A stretch of DNA of 64,000 bases from Nocardia nova NBRC 15556 (GCF_001613005.1 NZ_BDBN01000032.1:1-64000); one strand, 5' to 3'. Shown: positions 27,729 through 38,338, numbered from the stretch's first letter. Notes: generated from the letters alone by a model not told the origin. Numbers and translations: made by a program.

Positions 27729-30565
27729 GCCAGCTGGTACCCAATCCCACGGCAATCGACGAAAGCGATACGGTGAACGACGCTCCGAAGAAGAAGCTGA
27801 TAGAAGTTTCGCTTCCGCTCAAGGCGATCAATGAGGCCGCCCAGCACGAGAAATCTGTGCCGCGGCGAGGCCATCCATCGACAATGCACCTGTATTGGGC
27901 ACCCCGGCCATTGGCCGCTGCTCGTGCAGTCTTGTTTGCTCAACTTGTCGATGACCCTTCGGCGCACCCAGATCTGTACCCCACGCAGGAAGAACAGGAT
28001 AAGGAACGAGCGCGGCTCCATGCGTTGCTTGCCGAAATTGTAAAGTGGGAAAACTCAAACAACGAGCAGCTAATTGCGCGAGCAAAAGAGGAGATTCGCC
28101 GCTCGAATCCCGAGGGGACCATCCAATTCTTAGACCCGTTCGCAGGGGGTGGGGCGATTCCACTTGAGGCCCAACGGCTTGGGCTCAGTTCTTACGCGTC
28201 AGACTTGAACCCGGTGGCCGTCTTACGCACAAAGGGGCTCATAGAGATTCCACCACGCTTTGCCGGAAGGCCACCGATCAATCCCTGCGTGAGCAGTCGA
28301 ACAACGCCTTGGCAACGGGCTGAAGGCTTGGCGGAAGACGTCCGTATGTACGGGCAGTGGATGCGCGATGAGGCAGAGCACAGGCTGGCTGGCGTTTATC
28401 CTAAGGCCGTAGCACCGGGAGGAACGGAACATAATGTCATAGCATGGATCTGGGCTCGAACCGTACGAAATCCCAACCCCGCGAACCCCGTCGATGTGCC
28501 GATAGCGGCGACTTGGTGGCTGAGCAAAAAAAAGGGCAAGGAAGCGTATATCGTTCCATCTGTCGTTGAAGGTCGTGTTGTGTACGACGTTCGTCGAGGT
28601 GTCGATGGCCCAAAGGGGGAGAACGACGGTACCCGCGTGGGTCGTGGAGCAGTGAGCATCGTAGACGGGACGCCGATATCAGCTGATTACATCAAGGCCG
28701 AGGGATCGGCGGGCCGGCTTGGAGCACATCTGATCGCGGTTGTGGCCGAAGGCAACCGAGGCCGTCTATACCTGCCTCCGAGCGAAGAGCACGTGCTAGC
28801 GGCCCAGGTTCCTCGACCGCTCGATGCCCCGGATCAGGAGTTGCCCTACGATCCGAGAAATATCTGGACGCCGCCCTACGGGCTTACTCGATTCTCAGAC
28901 CTATTCACTAACCGGCAACTGACGGTGCTGATCACGCTCAGCGACTTGATCGCGGAAGTACGTGAACGAGTAATCAGCGATGCGAAGTCGGCACAAATGG
29001 TTGATGGCGCGCGGCTTGAAGAAGGCGGAAATGGTGCCATCGCCTACGGGGACGCAGTAGCAACGTACTTATCCTTCGCGATCAGTAAGCTGGCCGACTG
29101 GTCGTCGACTTCTTGCAGCTGGATAAACACGATCGAAGGCGTACGCGACACGTTCGCACGTCAATCGATTCCTATGGCATGGGACTATGCCGAAATCAAC
29201 CCCTTTTCGGATTCGGTCGGCAACTTTCTCTCGCATGTGAACTGGGTTGCAGCTGGCATCGGCGCGATGCCAGCCCCCGCCGAGCTGCCAGGATGCGTAC
29301 TTCAAGCGGATGCGGCACGACGAGGATACGACGGCGTCGTCGTCTCAACCGACCCGCCATACTATGACAACATCTCGTACTCTGACTTATCGGACTTCTT
29401 CTATGTCTGGCTTAGGCGCTCACTCGGCGACGTACACCGAAAAACTCTCGGTACGTTGTTGACACCGAAGGCGGAAGAACTTGTGGCAAGCCAGTATCGA
29501 CATGCTGGCAAGAAGCTTGCAGCCAAGTTCTTCGTGGACGGATTCAATCGTGTCTTCTCGGAGATCAGGCATGGCGCGAACCGAAATGTACCGATAACTG
29601 TCTACTACGCGTATAAGCAGCAGGACACTCGCGACGTCGGTACCGCGTCCACGGGTTGGCACACGCTCTTGGACGGCCTGATCGGCTCGGGTTGGGAGGT
29701 CACGGCTACGTGGCCGATGCGCAGCGAGCGCAGCGGACGGATGCTCAGCGTTGGGACGAATGCGCTCGCCTCCTCAATCGTTCTAGCATGCCGCCCGCGC
29801 CCGGAGGATGCAGCCGCGACTACACGTCGTGCCTTTATCGCTTCACTCAAAGCGGAGCTTCCGGGTGCGCTGCGTGACCTCCTGTCAGGCGACGTGGCTC
29901 CGGTTGATCTAGCTCAAGCCGCGATCGGCCCCGGTATCGCAGTGTTCTCCCGTTACTCGCGAGTTCGTGAAGCCGACGGGTCCGACATGAGCATTAAAGA
30001 CGCGCTTCTGCTCATCAATGCCACACTCGATGAGGTCCTTGGTGAGCAAGAGTCAGACTTCGACCCCGATACTCGCTTCGCGGTGAAGTGGTACCGCCAG
30101 TACGGCTGGGGGCAGGAGAGCGCGGGGATCGCAGACCAGCTGGCGCGCTCGTCCGATACCTCGATCGGTGCGTTGGAACGTGGTGGCATCTTCGAGGCCA
30201 AAGGCGGCAAGGCGCGATTGCTGCCGCCAGCTCAACTTGATGGCGCGTGGGACCCCGCTGCCGATGACCGCGTGAGCGTGTGGGAGGCGACGGTACGGCT
30301 CGCAGCTGTGATGGCGAAGGACGGCGCAGACAAGGTGGCCGAGCTGCTGCCAAGCGTCCAGACCCGCGCGAACCTGGATGCGGTGAAAGAGCTGGGCTTC
30401 CTACTTTTCCACGAGGCTGAGAAGAAGAAGGACGCCAAGGACGCGATTTTGTTTAACGGGTTGGTCAGCGCGTGGGGTGACGTCAACGAGCAAGCGCGCA
30501 AGATCGGCTCCGCACCACGGTCCGCACAGCAGGCATTCGACTTCGACGAAGACGAAGACGAATGA
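27725..30565 (+). CDS. DUF1156 DNA adenine methyltransferase (DrmMI-like)
   Basis: A 946-residue DNA methyltransferase. The N-terminus LIEVSLPLKAINEAAQHEKSVPRRGHPSTMHLYWAPRPLAAARAVLF is the DUF1156 signature. The S-adenosylmethionine site is FLDPFAGGGAIPLEAQ and the catalytic motif IV is DPPYYDNISYSDLSDFFYVW, as in N6-adenine enzymes. The long central insert is probably target-recognition sequence. Class 1 DISARM and the 'anti-phage-associated DUF1156' loci use such enzymes to mark host DNA. Translationally coupled to the helicase upstream; a 165-base gap separates it from the DUF499 gene. Confidence 0.85.
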   Translation: MSQLVPNPTAIDESDTVNDAPKKKLIEVSLPLKAINEAAQHEKSVPRRGHPSTMHLYWAPRPLAAARAVLFAQLVDDPSAHPDLYPTQEEQDKERARLHALLAEIVKWENSNNEQLIARAKEEIRRSNPEGTIQFLDPFAGGGAIPLEAQRLGLSSYASDLNPVAVLRTKGLIEIPPRFAGRPPINPCVSSRTTPWQRAEGLAEDVRMYGQWMRDEAEHRLAGVYPKAVAPGGTEHNVIAWIWARTVRNPNPANPVDVPIAATWWLSKKKGKEAYIVPSVVEGRVVYDVRRGVDGPKGENDGTRVGRGAVSIVDGTPISADYIKAEGSAGRLGAHLIAVVAEGNRGRLYLPPSEEHVLAAQVPRPLDAPDQELPYDPRNIWTPPYGLTRFSDLFTNRQLTVLITLSDLIAEVRERVISDAKSAQMVDGARLEEGGNGAIAYGDAVATYLSFAISKLADWSSTSCSWINTIEGVRDTFARQSIPMAWDYAEINPFSDSVGNFLSHVNWVAAGIGAMPAPAELPGCVLQADAARRGYDGVVVSTDPPYYDNISYSDLSDFFYVWLRRSLGDVHRKTLGTLLTPKAEELVASQYRHAGKKLAAKFFVDGFNRVFSEIRHGANRNVPITVYYAYKQQDTRDVGTASTGWHTLLDGLIGSGWEVTATWPMRSERSGRMLSVGTNALASSIVLACRPRPEDAAATTRRAFIASLKAELPGALRDLLSGDVAPVDLAQAAIGPGIAVFSRYSRVREADGSDMSIKDALLLINATLDEVLGEQESDFDPDTRFAVKWYRQYGWGQESAGIADQLARSSDTSIGALERGGIFEAKGGKARLLPPAQLDGAWDPAADDRVSVWEATVRLAAVMAKDGADKVAELLPSVQTRANLDAVKELGFLLFHEAEKKKDAKDAILFNGLVSAWGDVNEQARKIGSAPRSAQQAFDFDEDEDE

Positions 30566-30730
30566 CTGGTTTGCGATGGGACGTGGAGCACAAGCAGGTA
30601 TCTGGGCCAAGAAGTCGCTCTTGCCTGCGCGGTCGCCTGGCAGACTCGTCCGAACCGCCGCGTCCACGCATCCTTGCTTGCCACTCGCAGGTTGTGGCTG
30701 CAACATTGAGCACAGTCTTTGGGAGATGAC

Positions 30731-33700
30731 ATGGCGATGAATAACCGAGACCGCGTGGGAAAGGCGTTTGACCTGCTCGCGGAGGGTCTGCAGGATGTGG
30801 TCGACGAGGTGATGACTCGGGCCCAGGGTTCTAGCGAGTGGCCCACGAAGTGGGCCGAGGAAGACGCCCGCCGGCGCGGCGGTCCACTGCGGACATTCGC
30901 CAAACATGACGTGCAGGTGCAGCTTCGCGCGATAACCGAGCAGGGCTATCACTTCAAGGACGTGCTATCCCGTGCTCAGCAGGGGTTCGCGTCCGAGCTG
31001 CGAGAGAGCCGGAACCTGTGGGCCCACAACGAGCCGTTCAGTTCCGACGACGCTGCGCGAACACTGGACACGATTGAGCGACTACTGCATGCGGTCGGGG
31101 CGGTCGACTCTGCGGAAGATGTCCGCAAACTGCGGATCGATCTACAGCGCACTGTGTTCGAAGATCAGACGCGCAAGCAGGTTAAGCGCACCAAGGTGTC
31201 CTTGGAACCCAGCTCGGGGCTGAAGCCCTGGCGAGAGGTGATCCGCCCGCATCAGGATGTGGCGCGCGGAGAGTTCACGGCATCGGAGTTCGCCGCTGAC
31301 CTGTACCTGGTGCACACCGGGCAGGCGACCAGCCCGGAATACGGCGACCCGGTGGAGTTCTTCACCCGCACCTACCTCACCGAGGGGCTGCGAGATCTGC
31401 TCTCCCGCGCGTTGCGCCGCCTCAACGGGGACGGGAACGCGAGTCCAGTGGTGAACCTCCAGACCAACTTCGGTGGCGGCAAAACCCACTCGATGCTCGC
31501 GCTGTACCACCTATTCAGCGGCACGCCGGCACGGTCGTTGCCGCAAGAGCTGCAAGAGCTAGTAGCCTCGAATGGCAATCCCAATCTCGACACGCTCGGG
31601 GTCAAGCGTGTTGCTCTCGTCGGTACCTACTTGCAAGCAGGGTCGCCGCTGGTCAAGGACGATGGTACTGAGGTTCGCACCCTCTGGGGTGAGCTCGCGT
31701 GGCAACTCGGGGGTCGGGAGGCCTACGAGATTGTCGCTGATGCGGACCGTGCGGGCACCAATCCTGGTTCGGCCCTGCGCACCTTGATCGACAAGTACGC
31801 CCCCGCGTTGATCTTGATCGACGAATGGGTAGCCTACGCGCGCCAGCTCGTGACCGATAAGGAGCTACCGTCAGGCTCGTTTGAGACGCAATTCACCTTT
31901 GCCCAGTCTCTAACCGAGATCGTGCGGTCGGTACCCGGCGCGATGCTCGTCGTCTCGATCCCAGCATCCGACACCGGCAATGACGGGCACGGGGCGGATA
32001 TCGAGATCGGCGGTGCCAATGGACAGCTTGCCCTCGAACGTCTCCAGAACGTGATCCGCCGGGTCGCAGACCAATGGCGGCCATCCAGCAAGGACGAGTC
32101 ATTCGAGATCGTCCGTCGCCGCCTATTCCAGCCGCCGAACGCCGAAGGTCTCACCACAATATCGGCGGTCGCGCGAAGCTTCGTCACCCTGTACCGCAAC
32201 AACACGGCCCTGTTCCCGCGCGATGCGGCGTCGCCTAGCGATGACTACGAGAAGCGCATCCGCGCCTCCTACCCGCTGCACCCAGAGCTGCTGGATCGGC
32301 TATATGAGGATTGGTCGACGTTGGAGCGGTTCCAGCGCACCCGTGGCGTGCTAAAGCTCATGTCTTCGATTGTGCATGAGCTGTGGGCGTCAAACGACGC
32401 TTCGCCACTCATCCTGCCTGGCAATGTGCCATTAGATGCCACAACGGTGAACACTGATCTGACTCAGTACTTGGAAGAACAGTGGAAGCCGATCATCGAT
32501 TCTGACATTGACGGCCCGGGATCAACCGCTCAGCAGATCGACCTCGACCGGCCAAATTTGGGCCAGCGGTTCGTGACTCAGCGGATCGCGCGGACGATCT
32601 TCATGGGTGCTGCCCCACGAATCAAGAGCACTCGCAAGGGATTGGACAAGCAATACGTATGGCTCGGCATTGCGGTGCCGGGCGATACGCTAGGCAATTT
32701 CGGTAGCGCGATAGAGCTGCTCGCTCAGCGGTCGACCTACTTCTACGAGGAGCAGGGCCACTACTGGTTCGATACTCAGCCGTCAGTCACCAAGACTGCC
32801 AACGACTACGCCGAACGGCTCCGCGAGGACGTCGAGACGGTCTGGAACGAGATCGCGCGACGGCTTCAGAGCGAGGAGCGTTCCCGAGGAGTATTCGACC
32901 GCGTGCACGTTGCACCGGCGTCCAGCGCCGACATCCCCGACCTTGAAGAAACCCGCCTCGTCATCGCACATCCCAGGCACACCCGCCGCAAGCAGGACGG
33001 CGCGGACTCGGCCACCCATCAATGGGTGCGCGGAGCGCTTGAAACCAAGGGAGCCAGCCAGCGCACTCATCGCAATGCGCTGGTGTTCCTCGTCGCTGAC
33101 AAGAGCGAGGTGGAAAACCTGGAAGCAGCAACCCGCAGCTACCTTGGCTGGAAGCGGGTGCAATCCACCAGTGACAGCCTCAATTTGTCTGCCCAGCAGC
33201 GCCGGCAGACCGATGACTGGGTGGGACGGCTCGACCAAACAGTCTCTGATCGCATCCGCGACACCTTCGTCTGGGCTCTCTACCCCGAGCAGTTCGACCC
33301 CACTAAGCCGTTCGAGCTCGTTGCTGACAAGGTGCCCGACTCCGGTGGCCGATCCCTCGCCGAACGGGTAGCCGTCAAGCTCGGTCGCGAAGACCAACTC
33401 ATCACTGATTTCGGTGCGCCGATCCTAGGCGCCACTCTGCACCAGGAACTCGCTGCCTTGTGGGACGAGGCCGGAGAAATTACCGTCGGCGAACTGTGGG
33501 GCTATTTCACTCGCTACACCTACATGCCCCGACTCGTGCGCCGTGAAGTTCTCGACACCGCCATCCAGCAGGCGCTCACGACAGTCCTGGTTGATAGTGA
33601 ATGCTTCGGGATCGCCGTCGGCAAGGACGCTGAGACCGGGCGCTACCGGGGGCTGGTCCTTCCTCCCGACCCGAAAGCGGCCATCCAGATCACTGACAGC

Positions 33701-34111
33701 ACACTGCTCCTCGACGCGAAGCGAGCACAGGAGCAGCTCGACGCAGACCGTAAAGCTGCGCAAGTCGTGGTGCGTGAAACAACCGGAAGTGATGGTCAGG
33801 GCGACGTCACCGAGACAGGCACGGCTGAACTGGGCGGTGACGAGTTGGCACCTGCGGAGTCGGCACCTGAAGCAGTGCTAGATCGCTTCTTCGGCTCCGT
33901 AAAGATCGACCCCGACCGCTACTCACGCGATATCGGGAACGTGACGCGCGAGGTCATCGACCGACTCGCTGGAGCGGGGGCTCGGTTGGAGATCACCATC
34001 GACATCCAAGCCATCAAATCTGAAGGATTCGATGAGTCCGAGGTCCGCACGCTCAGTGAGAACGCCCGCGTTCTGAAGTTCGATCCTAGCTCGGGCTTCG
34101 AGAAGAGCTGA
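30731..34111 (+). CDS. Swt1-type HEPN + DUF499 ATPase
   Basis: A 1126-residue protein. Residues ~1-125 look like the Swt1-type HEPN domain seen in bacterial 'Swt1 family HEPN' proteins; RNLWAH (residues 94-99) matches the R-x4-H RNase motif of active HEPN domains. A DUF499 P-loop ATPase follows: [17 protein letters not shown] (Walker A, ~246-260) and ALILIDEW (Walker B, ~359-366). The C-terminal half is the conserved DUF499 tail, ending in a segment resembling a small alpha/beta domain ([37 protein letters not shown]). The ATG at 30731 follows GGGAG. Third gene of the helicase/methyltransferase cluster. The HEPN unit could cut RNA when the ATPase senses phage. Confidence 0.82.
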   Translation: MAMNNRDRVGKAFDLLAEGLQDVVDEVMTRAQGSSEWPTKWAEEDARRRGGPLRTFAKHDVQVQLRAITEQGYHFKDVLSRAQQGFASELRESRNLWAHNEPFSSDDAARTLDTIERLLHAVGAVDSAEDVRKLRIDLQRTVFEDQTRKQVKRTKVSLEPSSGLKPWREVIRPHQDVARGEFTASEFAADLYLVHTGQATSPEYGDPVEFFTRTYLTEGLRDLLSRALRRLNGDGNASPVVNLQTNFGGGKTHSMLALYHLFSGTPARSLPQELQELVASNGNPNLDTLGVKRVALVGTYLQAGSPLVKDDGTEVRTLWGELAWQLGGREAYEIVADADRAGTNPGSALRTLIDKYAPALILIDEWVAYARQLVTDKELPSGSFETQFTFAQSLTEIVRSVPGAMLVVSIPASDTGNDGHGADIEIGGANGQLALERLQNVIRRVADQWRPSSKDESFEIVRRRLFQPPNAEGLTTISAVARSFVTLYRNNTALFPRDAASPSDDYEKRIRASYPLHPELLDRLYEDWSTLERFQRTRGVLKLMSSIVHELWASNDASPLILPGNVPLDATTVNTDLTQYLEEQWKPIIDSDIDGPGSTAQQIDLDRPNLGQRFVTQRIARTIFMGAAPRIKSTRKGLDKQYVWLGIAVPGDTLGNFGSAIELLAQRSTYFYEEQGHYWFDTQPSVTKTANDYAERLREDVETVWNEIARRLQSEERSRGVFDRVHVAPASSADIPDLEETRLVIAHPRHTRRKQDGADSATHQWVRGALETKGASQRTHRNALVFLVADKSEVENLEAATRSYLGWKRVQSTSDSLNLSAQQRRQTDDWVGRLDQTVSDRIRDTFVWALYPEQFDPTKPFELVADKVPDSGGRSLAERVAVKLGREDQLITDFGAPILGATLHQELAALWDEAGEITVGELWGYFTRYTYMPRLVRREVLDTAIQQALTTVLVDSECFGIAVGKDAETGRYRGLVLPPDPKAAIQITDSTLLLDAKRAQEQLDADRKAAQVVVRETTGSDGQGDVTETGTAELGGDELAPAESAPEAVLDRFFGSVKIDPDRYSRDIGNVTREVIDRLAGAGARLEITIDIQAIKSEGFDESEVRTLSENARVLKFDPSSGFEKS

Positions 34112-34187
34112 AGGTGACCCACACCAGCAAAACCATCCGACATCCCGCGTGACGTTTTACATGACGAAGTCGAGATGCAGGAAGGTC

Positions 34188-34230
34188 GCCACGGCCGAGT
34201 TGTCGCCGGTAGCGCTGACTCGGCCGTGGC
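34188..34230. terminator. Bidirectional hairpin after DUF499 gene
   Basis: GCCACGGCCGAGT and ACTCGGCCGTGGC form a perfect 13-bp stem with a 17-base loop, placed between the end of the DUF499 gene and the end of the convergent gene at 34351-34884. There is no T tract. Confidence 0.6.
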
Positions 34231-34350
34231 TCCCGTCAGAGCGAGGCAGTTCCGCTGGTGGACTGGTCGGTGGAAAGAAACTGGGTCGCCATGGGCCTGC
34301 AGTACGTCCAACATGCCGCTCCACTGCGGCGGGGAGCTGTATCAACGTGT

Positions 34351-34884
34351 TCAGCGGATCTCGAACTCGTCAGAATAGAGCCGGAACGATGGCGGAGAAG
34401 TCCGCTCGGGTATCTCGATGTAGTGGTCAGCTTCACGAAGATTACGGGGACGGTAGTTGCCGGTGAAGGTGACGGTGACGGATCCCCCGATGCCGTTCCG
34501 CTTTCGATCGCGAGTCGCTTCTCGCCGGAGGTTGCGCACCTCATCGATGTCCCTGCCGTCGTTGCCGACAGCGATGGTGCCGTCGTGAAAGAACTGGACG
34601 ACGGTGCCGTTGTCTCCGGCGATGGTCGCGGCGACATTGTGCCCTTCCTTCGCATCGAGGGTTACCTCGAATTTCGGGACTTCTTGTCCGTCAGTCGGCC
34701 CCGGGATTGTGAGCTCGCGGCCGATTCCGAGCAGGACCGTCTCGCCGAGAGCGTTATGGCGGTAGCGGTCCATGACTGTCCAAAGGTGCGTCGTTGACCA
34801 GACTTTGACACGGCCGTCGAAGAACAACGTCGCTCGATCTCCATTATTGGAGCCGAGAAGTATGCGTTCGCTATTGCCTGACAC
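34351..34884 (-). CDS. Hypothetical beta-rich protein, 177 aa
   Basis: A 177-residue soluble protein with a GTG start (MSGNSERILLGSNNGDRATLFFDGRVKVWSTTHLWTVMDRY). The sequence alternates short strands and turns (VPKFEVTLDAKEGHNVAATIAGDNGTVVQFFHDGTIAVGNDGRD), so a beta-sandwich or barrel is likely. No family recognised. It stands alone and convergent with the DUF499 operon, divergent from the GmrSD gene. Confidence 0.6.
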   Translation of the reverse strand: MSGNSERILLGSNNGDRATLFFDGRVKVWSTTHLWTVMDRYRHNALGETVLLGIGRELTIPGPTDGQEVPKFEVTLDAKEGHNVAATIAGDNGTVVQFFHDGTIAVGNDGRDIDEVRNLRREATRDRKRNGIGGSVTVTFTGNYRPRNLREADHYIEIPERTSPPSFRLYSDEFEIR

Positions 34885-35084
34885 AGATTGCCTCCGAGTC
34901 CGTCGCCGCGGCCATCGCAGCCAGGCGGGCGCCTATCTGGTCGTAGTGTCGCCACCGTGAAATGAACCGTTACTCGACTACCAACTGCTCAGGGCCAAGT
35001 CGGTTCGGGAGCATGCTGTCGGTCGGCTCTCCTATGCTTGATTCGCCCCGGAGGGACACGGTTGATGCGAGGAGTTCGGACCAG

Positions 35085-36974
35085 ATGAAAGCTGATGCGC
35101 TGTCACCGCGAGCACTGTTCGACGGAAGGGTGCATTACGAGATCCCGGTCTTCCAGCGACCGTATGTCTGGTCGGAGGAAGATCAGTGGGAGCCGTTGTG
35201 GCAAGACGTCGTTCGTGTCGCCGAGCAGGTAGTCGCGGCCGGAAGCGATGAGGACGCGCTCGCCGCGGTGAGCGCGCACTTCCTCGGTGCTATCGTCTTC
35301 AAGGCTCGGCCGGCCATCACCGGTGACGTCACACGGTACGGCGTGATCGACGGCCAACAGCGCACGACCACGCTGCTGTTGCTATTGGACGCGGCCAAAA
35401 AGGTGTTCATCGGCCGCGGCTACGAAGATCAGGCCGAGGCGCTTGATGAGTTGACGGTCAACCCCGCCAGGCGGTTTCAGGACAAGGCGGAGCACCTGAA
35501 ACTGCGACCGTCTCGGGTTGACCACGCGGCGTTCACAGCGGCAATGACCGCCAAGGCGGCCGACAAGTTTCAGGAACATCGAATCGTGGAAGCGCACAAC
35601 TTCTTTCGCCGGCAGATTGAAGACTGGATCGATGATGGTGGGTCTGCCGGTGCTAGCAATCCGAGCCTGCAACGAGCGAAGGCGCTCACGGATGTGCTGC
35701 AGTTCCGGCTGATGGTTGTGGCGATCAACTTGTCCGGGCATGACGACGACCAGCTGATCTTCGAGACGCTCAACGACCGCGGCACTCCGCTACTGAAGGC
35801 CGACCTGATTAAGAACTGGGTGTTCCAACGCGGAGAGAAGCTTCATGCCGACATCGACAGTTGGCCTGATCGCTTCTGGCTGGAGTTCGATGACGACTGG
35901 TGGCGTGAAGAGATCGCGCAGGGCCGGCACAACCGTTCGCGCATCGACATCTTCTTGCAGTACTGGCTAACCATGCGGACCCGCCGCGAGGTCCTGATCA
36001 ACGACACCTTCCGCATCTTCACCGAGTACGCCGATCCACATACCAAGACGGTGGCCGAGGCCGAGCGGTTCTTGACCGCACTCGCCAGTGACGCCAGTAC
36101 GTTTCGTTCATTCGCCACCCGCCCGACGACCGATCCAGTCGGCCGGTTCTACGACCGGGTGATCCAGGAGTTCGAACTGGCAGCGACGACACCGCTGCTG
36201 ATGTGGCTCGTCTCCGACAACCATGACATTCCCGAAGACCAAGTCGCGCTCGCACTTTCATGCCTCGAAAGCTGGGTCGTTCGACGTACGCTGCTTCGCC
36301 TCCCCAGCAGTGATATCAACAGGCTGATGGTGTCCGCCCTCGCGAAGCTCGACGGCGAGGCGCCGAAATCCGTCGGTGCCTCCCTGCAGCGCTTCTTGTC
36401 GGAGCAGCAAGCCGAGTCACGGCGGTGGCCGACCGATGAGGAAATCAAGACCGATCTGCCAGGACTACGTCTTTATGGCCGGGTCAAGCAGAACCGACTT
36501 CGGGTAGTGCTGCTGGCCGTCGAAGCGTTACTCCGCACTGAGCGGAACGAGACCGTCACAGTCCACGGCGATCTGCAGGTCGAGCACGTCATGCCAAGGA
36601 AGTGGAAACAGCATTGGGACGAGCAGCCGCCACTGAACGAGGCGGCAGCCCGTGACCGCGACCGCCTGGTGGATAGTCTGGGTAACCTGACACTCACCAC
36701 TCAAAGTCTCAACGGTGGCTTGTCGAACCGGCCGTGGACCGACGATGAGGCGAAACTGACTGCGCCGACTGGCAAACACGCCCAACGAGGAAAATACTCG
36801 CTGCTGAACCAATACAGCCTGCTCGCCCTCACGAAAGAACTCCTCAACGGGCATGAGAAGGCTTGGACTGAGGACGACATCGAAGCTCGGTCCGAAGTGC
36901 TGGCCGACAAGATCTGCCAAGCGTGGCCAGGGCCGGTTCAGCATGTTAGCGCTGGGAACCAAGCAGGCACCTAA
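35085..36974 (+). CDS. GmrSD-type modification-dependent restriction enzyme (DUF262 + DUF1524)
   Basis: A 629-residue single-chain GmrS-GmrD protein, a family that cuts phage DNA with modified bases (such as glucosylated hydroxymethylcytosine) in an NTP-dependent way. The N-terminal DUF262 (GmrS) part has the entry motif FDGRVHYEIPVFQRPYVW and the ParB-like nucleotide site GVIDGQQRTTTLLLLL. The C-terminal DUF1524 (GmrD) part is a His-Me finger nuclease: LQVEHVMPRKW, then SLGNLTLTTQSLNGGLSNRPW. The ATG at 35085 follows AGGAG; earlier in-frame starts lack a ribosome site. Monocistronic, ending 91 bases before a convergent membrane-protein gene. Confidence 0.88.
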   Translation: MKADALSPRALFDGRVHYEIPVFQRPYVWSEEDQWEPLWQDVVRVAEQVVAAGSDEDALAAVSAHFLGAIVFKARPAITGDVTRYGVIDGQQRTTTLLLLLDAAKKVFIGRGYEDQAEALDELTVNPARRFQDKAEHLKLRPSRVDHAAFTAAMTAKAADKFQEHRIVEAHNFFRRQIEDWIDDGGSAGASNPSLQRAKALTDVLQFRLMVVAINLSGHDDDQLIFETLNDRGTPLLKADLIKNWVFQRGEKLHADIDSWPDRFWLEFDDDWWREEIAQGRHNRSRIDIFLQYWLTMRTRREVLINDTFRIFTEYADPHTKTVAEAERFLTALASDASTFRSFATRPTTDPVGRFYDRVIQEFELAATTPLLMWLVSDNHDIPEDQVALALSCLESWVVRRTLLRLPSSDINRLMVSALAKLDGEAPKSVGASLQRFLSEQQAESRRWPTDEEIKTDLPGLRLYGRVKQNRLRVVLLAVEALLRTERNETVTVHGDLQVEHVMPRKWKQHWDEQPPLNEAAARDRDRLVDSLGNLTLTTQSLNGGLSNRPWTDDEAKLTAPTGKHAQRGKYSLLNQYSLLALTKELLNGHEKAWTEDDIEARSEVLADKICQAWPGPVQHVSAGNQAGT

Positions 36975-37065
36975 ATGGCGGAAAGCTCGTTGTAGAAACG
37001 AGCCGGATGTTGTCTCCGGGGCAAAACCGCGGTCATGACAACGTGGCAGTGTCGTTCGATAGTTT

Positions 37066-38253
37066 TCATCGTCGCCCACTTCCCTCGTCGACGAAAGTCT
37101 TAGTTAACTCGGAAGTGCGGCCAGTGCTTCCGCTGGGGTCCTGATTGAGCGTCCATACGAACCCGACGCCGCTTCTGGGAAAGGCCCACCCGTCGAATCC
37201 GACCCTGACCGTCTTACCTGGCACCGAGGCGGGGCTGCGTTCGATCCGGGCGGTGCGGCTGCTGGCGATGAAGTCCAAGACCCGGACGCGTTCGATGTCA
37301 CATTCGCTGTAGTCGAGCTCGACCGTGATACCGCGAGTGGGCTGCTCAATGTCGATGTAGAGCAGATTGCCTCGCTGCTCGGTGACGGTCCGGTAGGTGT
37401 AGGCAACAGTCACCAGCTCCTCGGCCTGCCTCGCATCGAGGCCGAGGTCCACGCTGTACACCTGCCCTCCTTTACGCGCGGCGCGGCGGATCGGTCGGTC
37501 GTTACCGTCGACACTGAACTGAACCAGCTCGAACGCCGCGGGCTTGGTGGGATCGACCCCAGGCTTCGGAACAAGCACCCATGCCGAGGTGCCGTCGTGA
37601 CCGTTCGTCAGGTCGAGGTATTCACGGCGGTTGGCGACGACAGCGAAGTGCCGGCTGTGATGTTTCGGCACCACCGTGTACTCCCAGCGCACGCTGACGC
37701 CGAACAGATTTGAGTCGGCCGACTCAGCATGAGCATCAGGGTTCGCCCCATCTACATCAGAAAGCGGTGTCAGTCGAATCTCGACGGTGGCGTCGTGCCA
37801 GCGTTCGGGGGCACGCACTGCTTGGTCCCGAACATCTTGGTAGACCTCGTCGGCGAAGGTGGCGTCACCGAGCCTGAGCGCCAAACTATTTCGGATGATG
37901 TCGTCGAGCGTCTCCGGGCTGGCGACGCGGGCCAGATCCTGGTTGCCGAAGGCGAATCCGTCGATGACTGCGTCGCGCATGGCTGGAGCAGAGTCCGCGA
38001 GAACCCGCTTCAGCCGAGCGGTGTCCCGCTGATCGCGGTCCTTCCCCGTGAAGTAGTCGATGCCGAGGCCGAGCACGCCGGCCACGAGCAGGGTGCCGCC
38101 GACCTCGCTCCAAGGAAAGAAATTGAGCCACAACAGATTTGGTATCGACGGCAGTTGCTTGCCGAAGATCATGAGCGCCACACCGCCACCCGCCACAACG
38201 ATCGCGACGATGATGGTCTGCAGTTTGTTGATGCGCTCAAGATGATCCTGCAT
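37066..38253 (-). CDS. Two-TM membrane protein of unknown function
   Basis: A 395-residue protein with two N-terminal membrane segments (IIVAIVVAGGGVALMIFG and VGGTLLVAGVLGLGIDYF) and a ~320-residue cytoplasmic part of mixed alpha/beta composition, with strand-rich blocks near WEYTVVPKHHSRHFAVVANRREYLDL and RGNLLYIDIEQPTRGITVELDYSECD. No catalytic motif recognised. Its location among defence genes makes it a candidate membrane effector or sensor; this is inference by position only. A good promoter (TTGGCA, 17 bases, TACAAT) lies immediately upstream, and the -10 box is only 11 bases from the ATG, so the mRNA is nearly leaderless. Confidence 0.6.
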   Translation of the reverse strand: MQDHLERINKLQTIIVAIVVAGGGVALMIFGKQLPSIPNLLWLNFFPWSEVGGTLLVAGVLGLGIDYFTGKDRDQRDTARLKRVLADSAPAMRDAVIDGFAFGNQDLARVASPETLDDIIRNSLALRLGDATFADEVYQDVRDQAVRAPERWHDATVEIRLTPLSDVDGANPDAHAESADSNLFGVSVRWEYTVVPKHHSRHFAVVANRREYLDLTNGHDGTSAWVLVPKPGVDPTKPAAFELVQFSVDGNDRPIRRAARKGGQVYSVDLGLDARQAEELVTVAYTYRTVTEQRGNLLYIDIEQPTRGITVELDYSECDIERVRVLDFIASSRTARIERSPASVPGKTVRVGFDGWAFPRSGVGFVWTLNQDPSGSTGRTSELTKTFVDEGSGRR

Positions 38254-38264
38254 AGCTTACCTAC

Positions 38265-38293
38265 ATTGTAGCAATACAGGATTGTCATGCCAA
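38265..38293 (-). promoter_or_regulatory. Sigma-A-type promoter for the two-TM protein
   Basis: Read on the - strand: TTGGCA (38293-38288), a 17-base spacer, TACAAT (38270-38265). The ATG at 38253 is close enough that transcription would begin at or a few bases before it. Confidence 0.65.
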
Positions 38294-38306
38294 CGCTAAA
38301 AGCGAA

Positions 38307-38338
38307 GGGCCGCAACGGAACATGGACCGTTGCGGCCC
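38307..38338. terminator. 12-bp hairpin in a divergent promoter region
   Basis: GGGCCGCAACGG and CCGTTGCGGCCC make a perfect stem with an eight-base loop. It sits between two divergent genes, not after a gene, so it may end a small RNA, insulate the promoters or be a protein-binding site. Confidence 0.5.
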
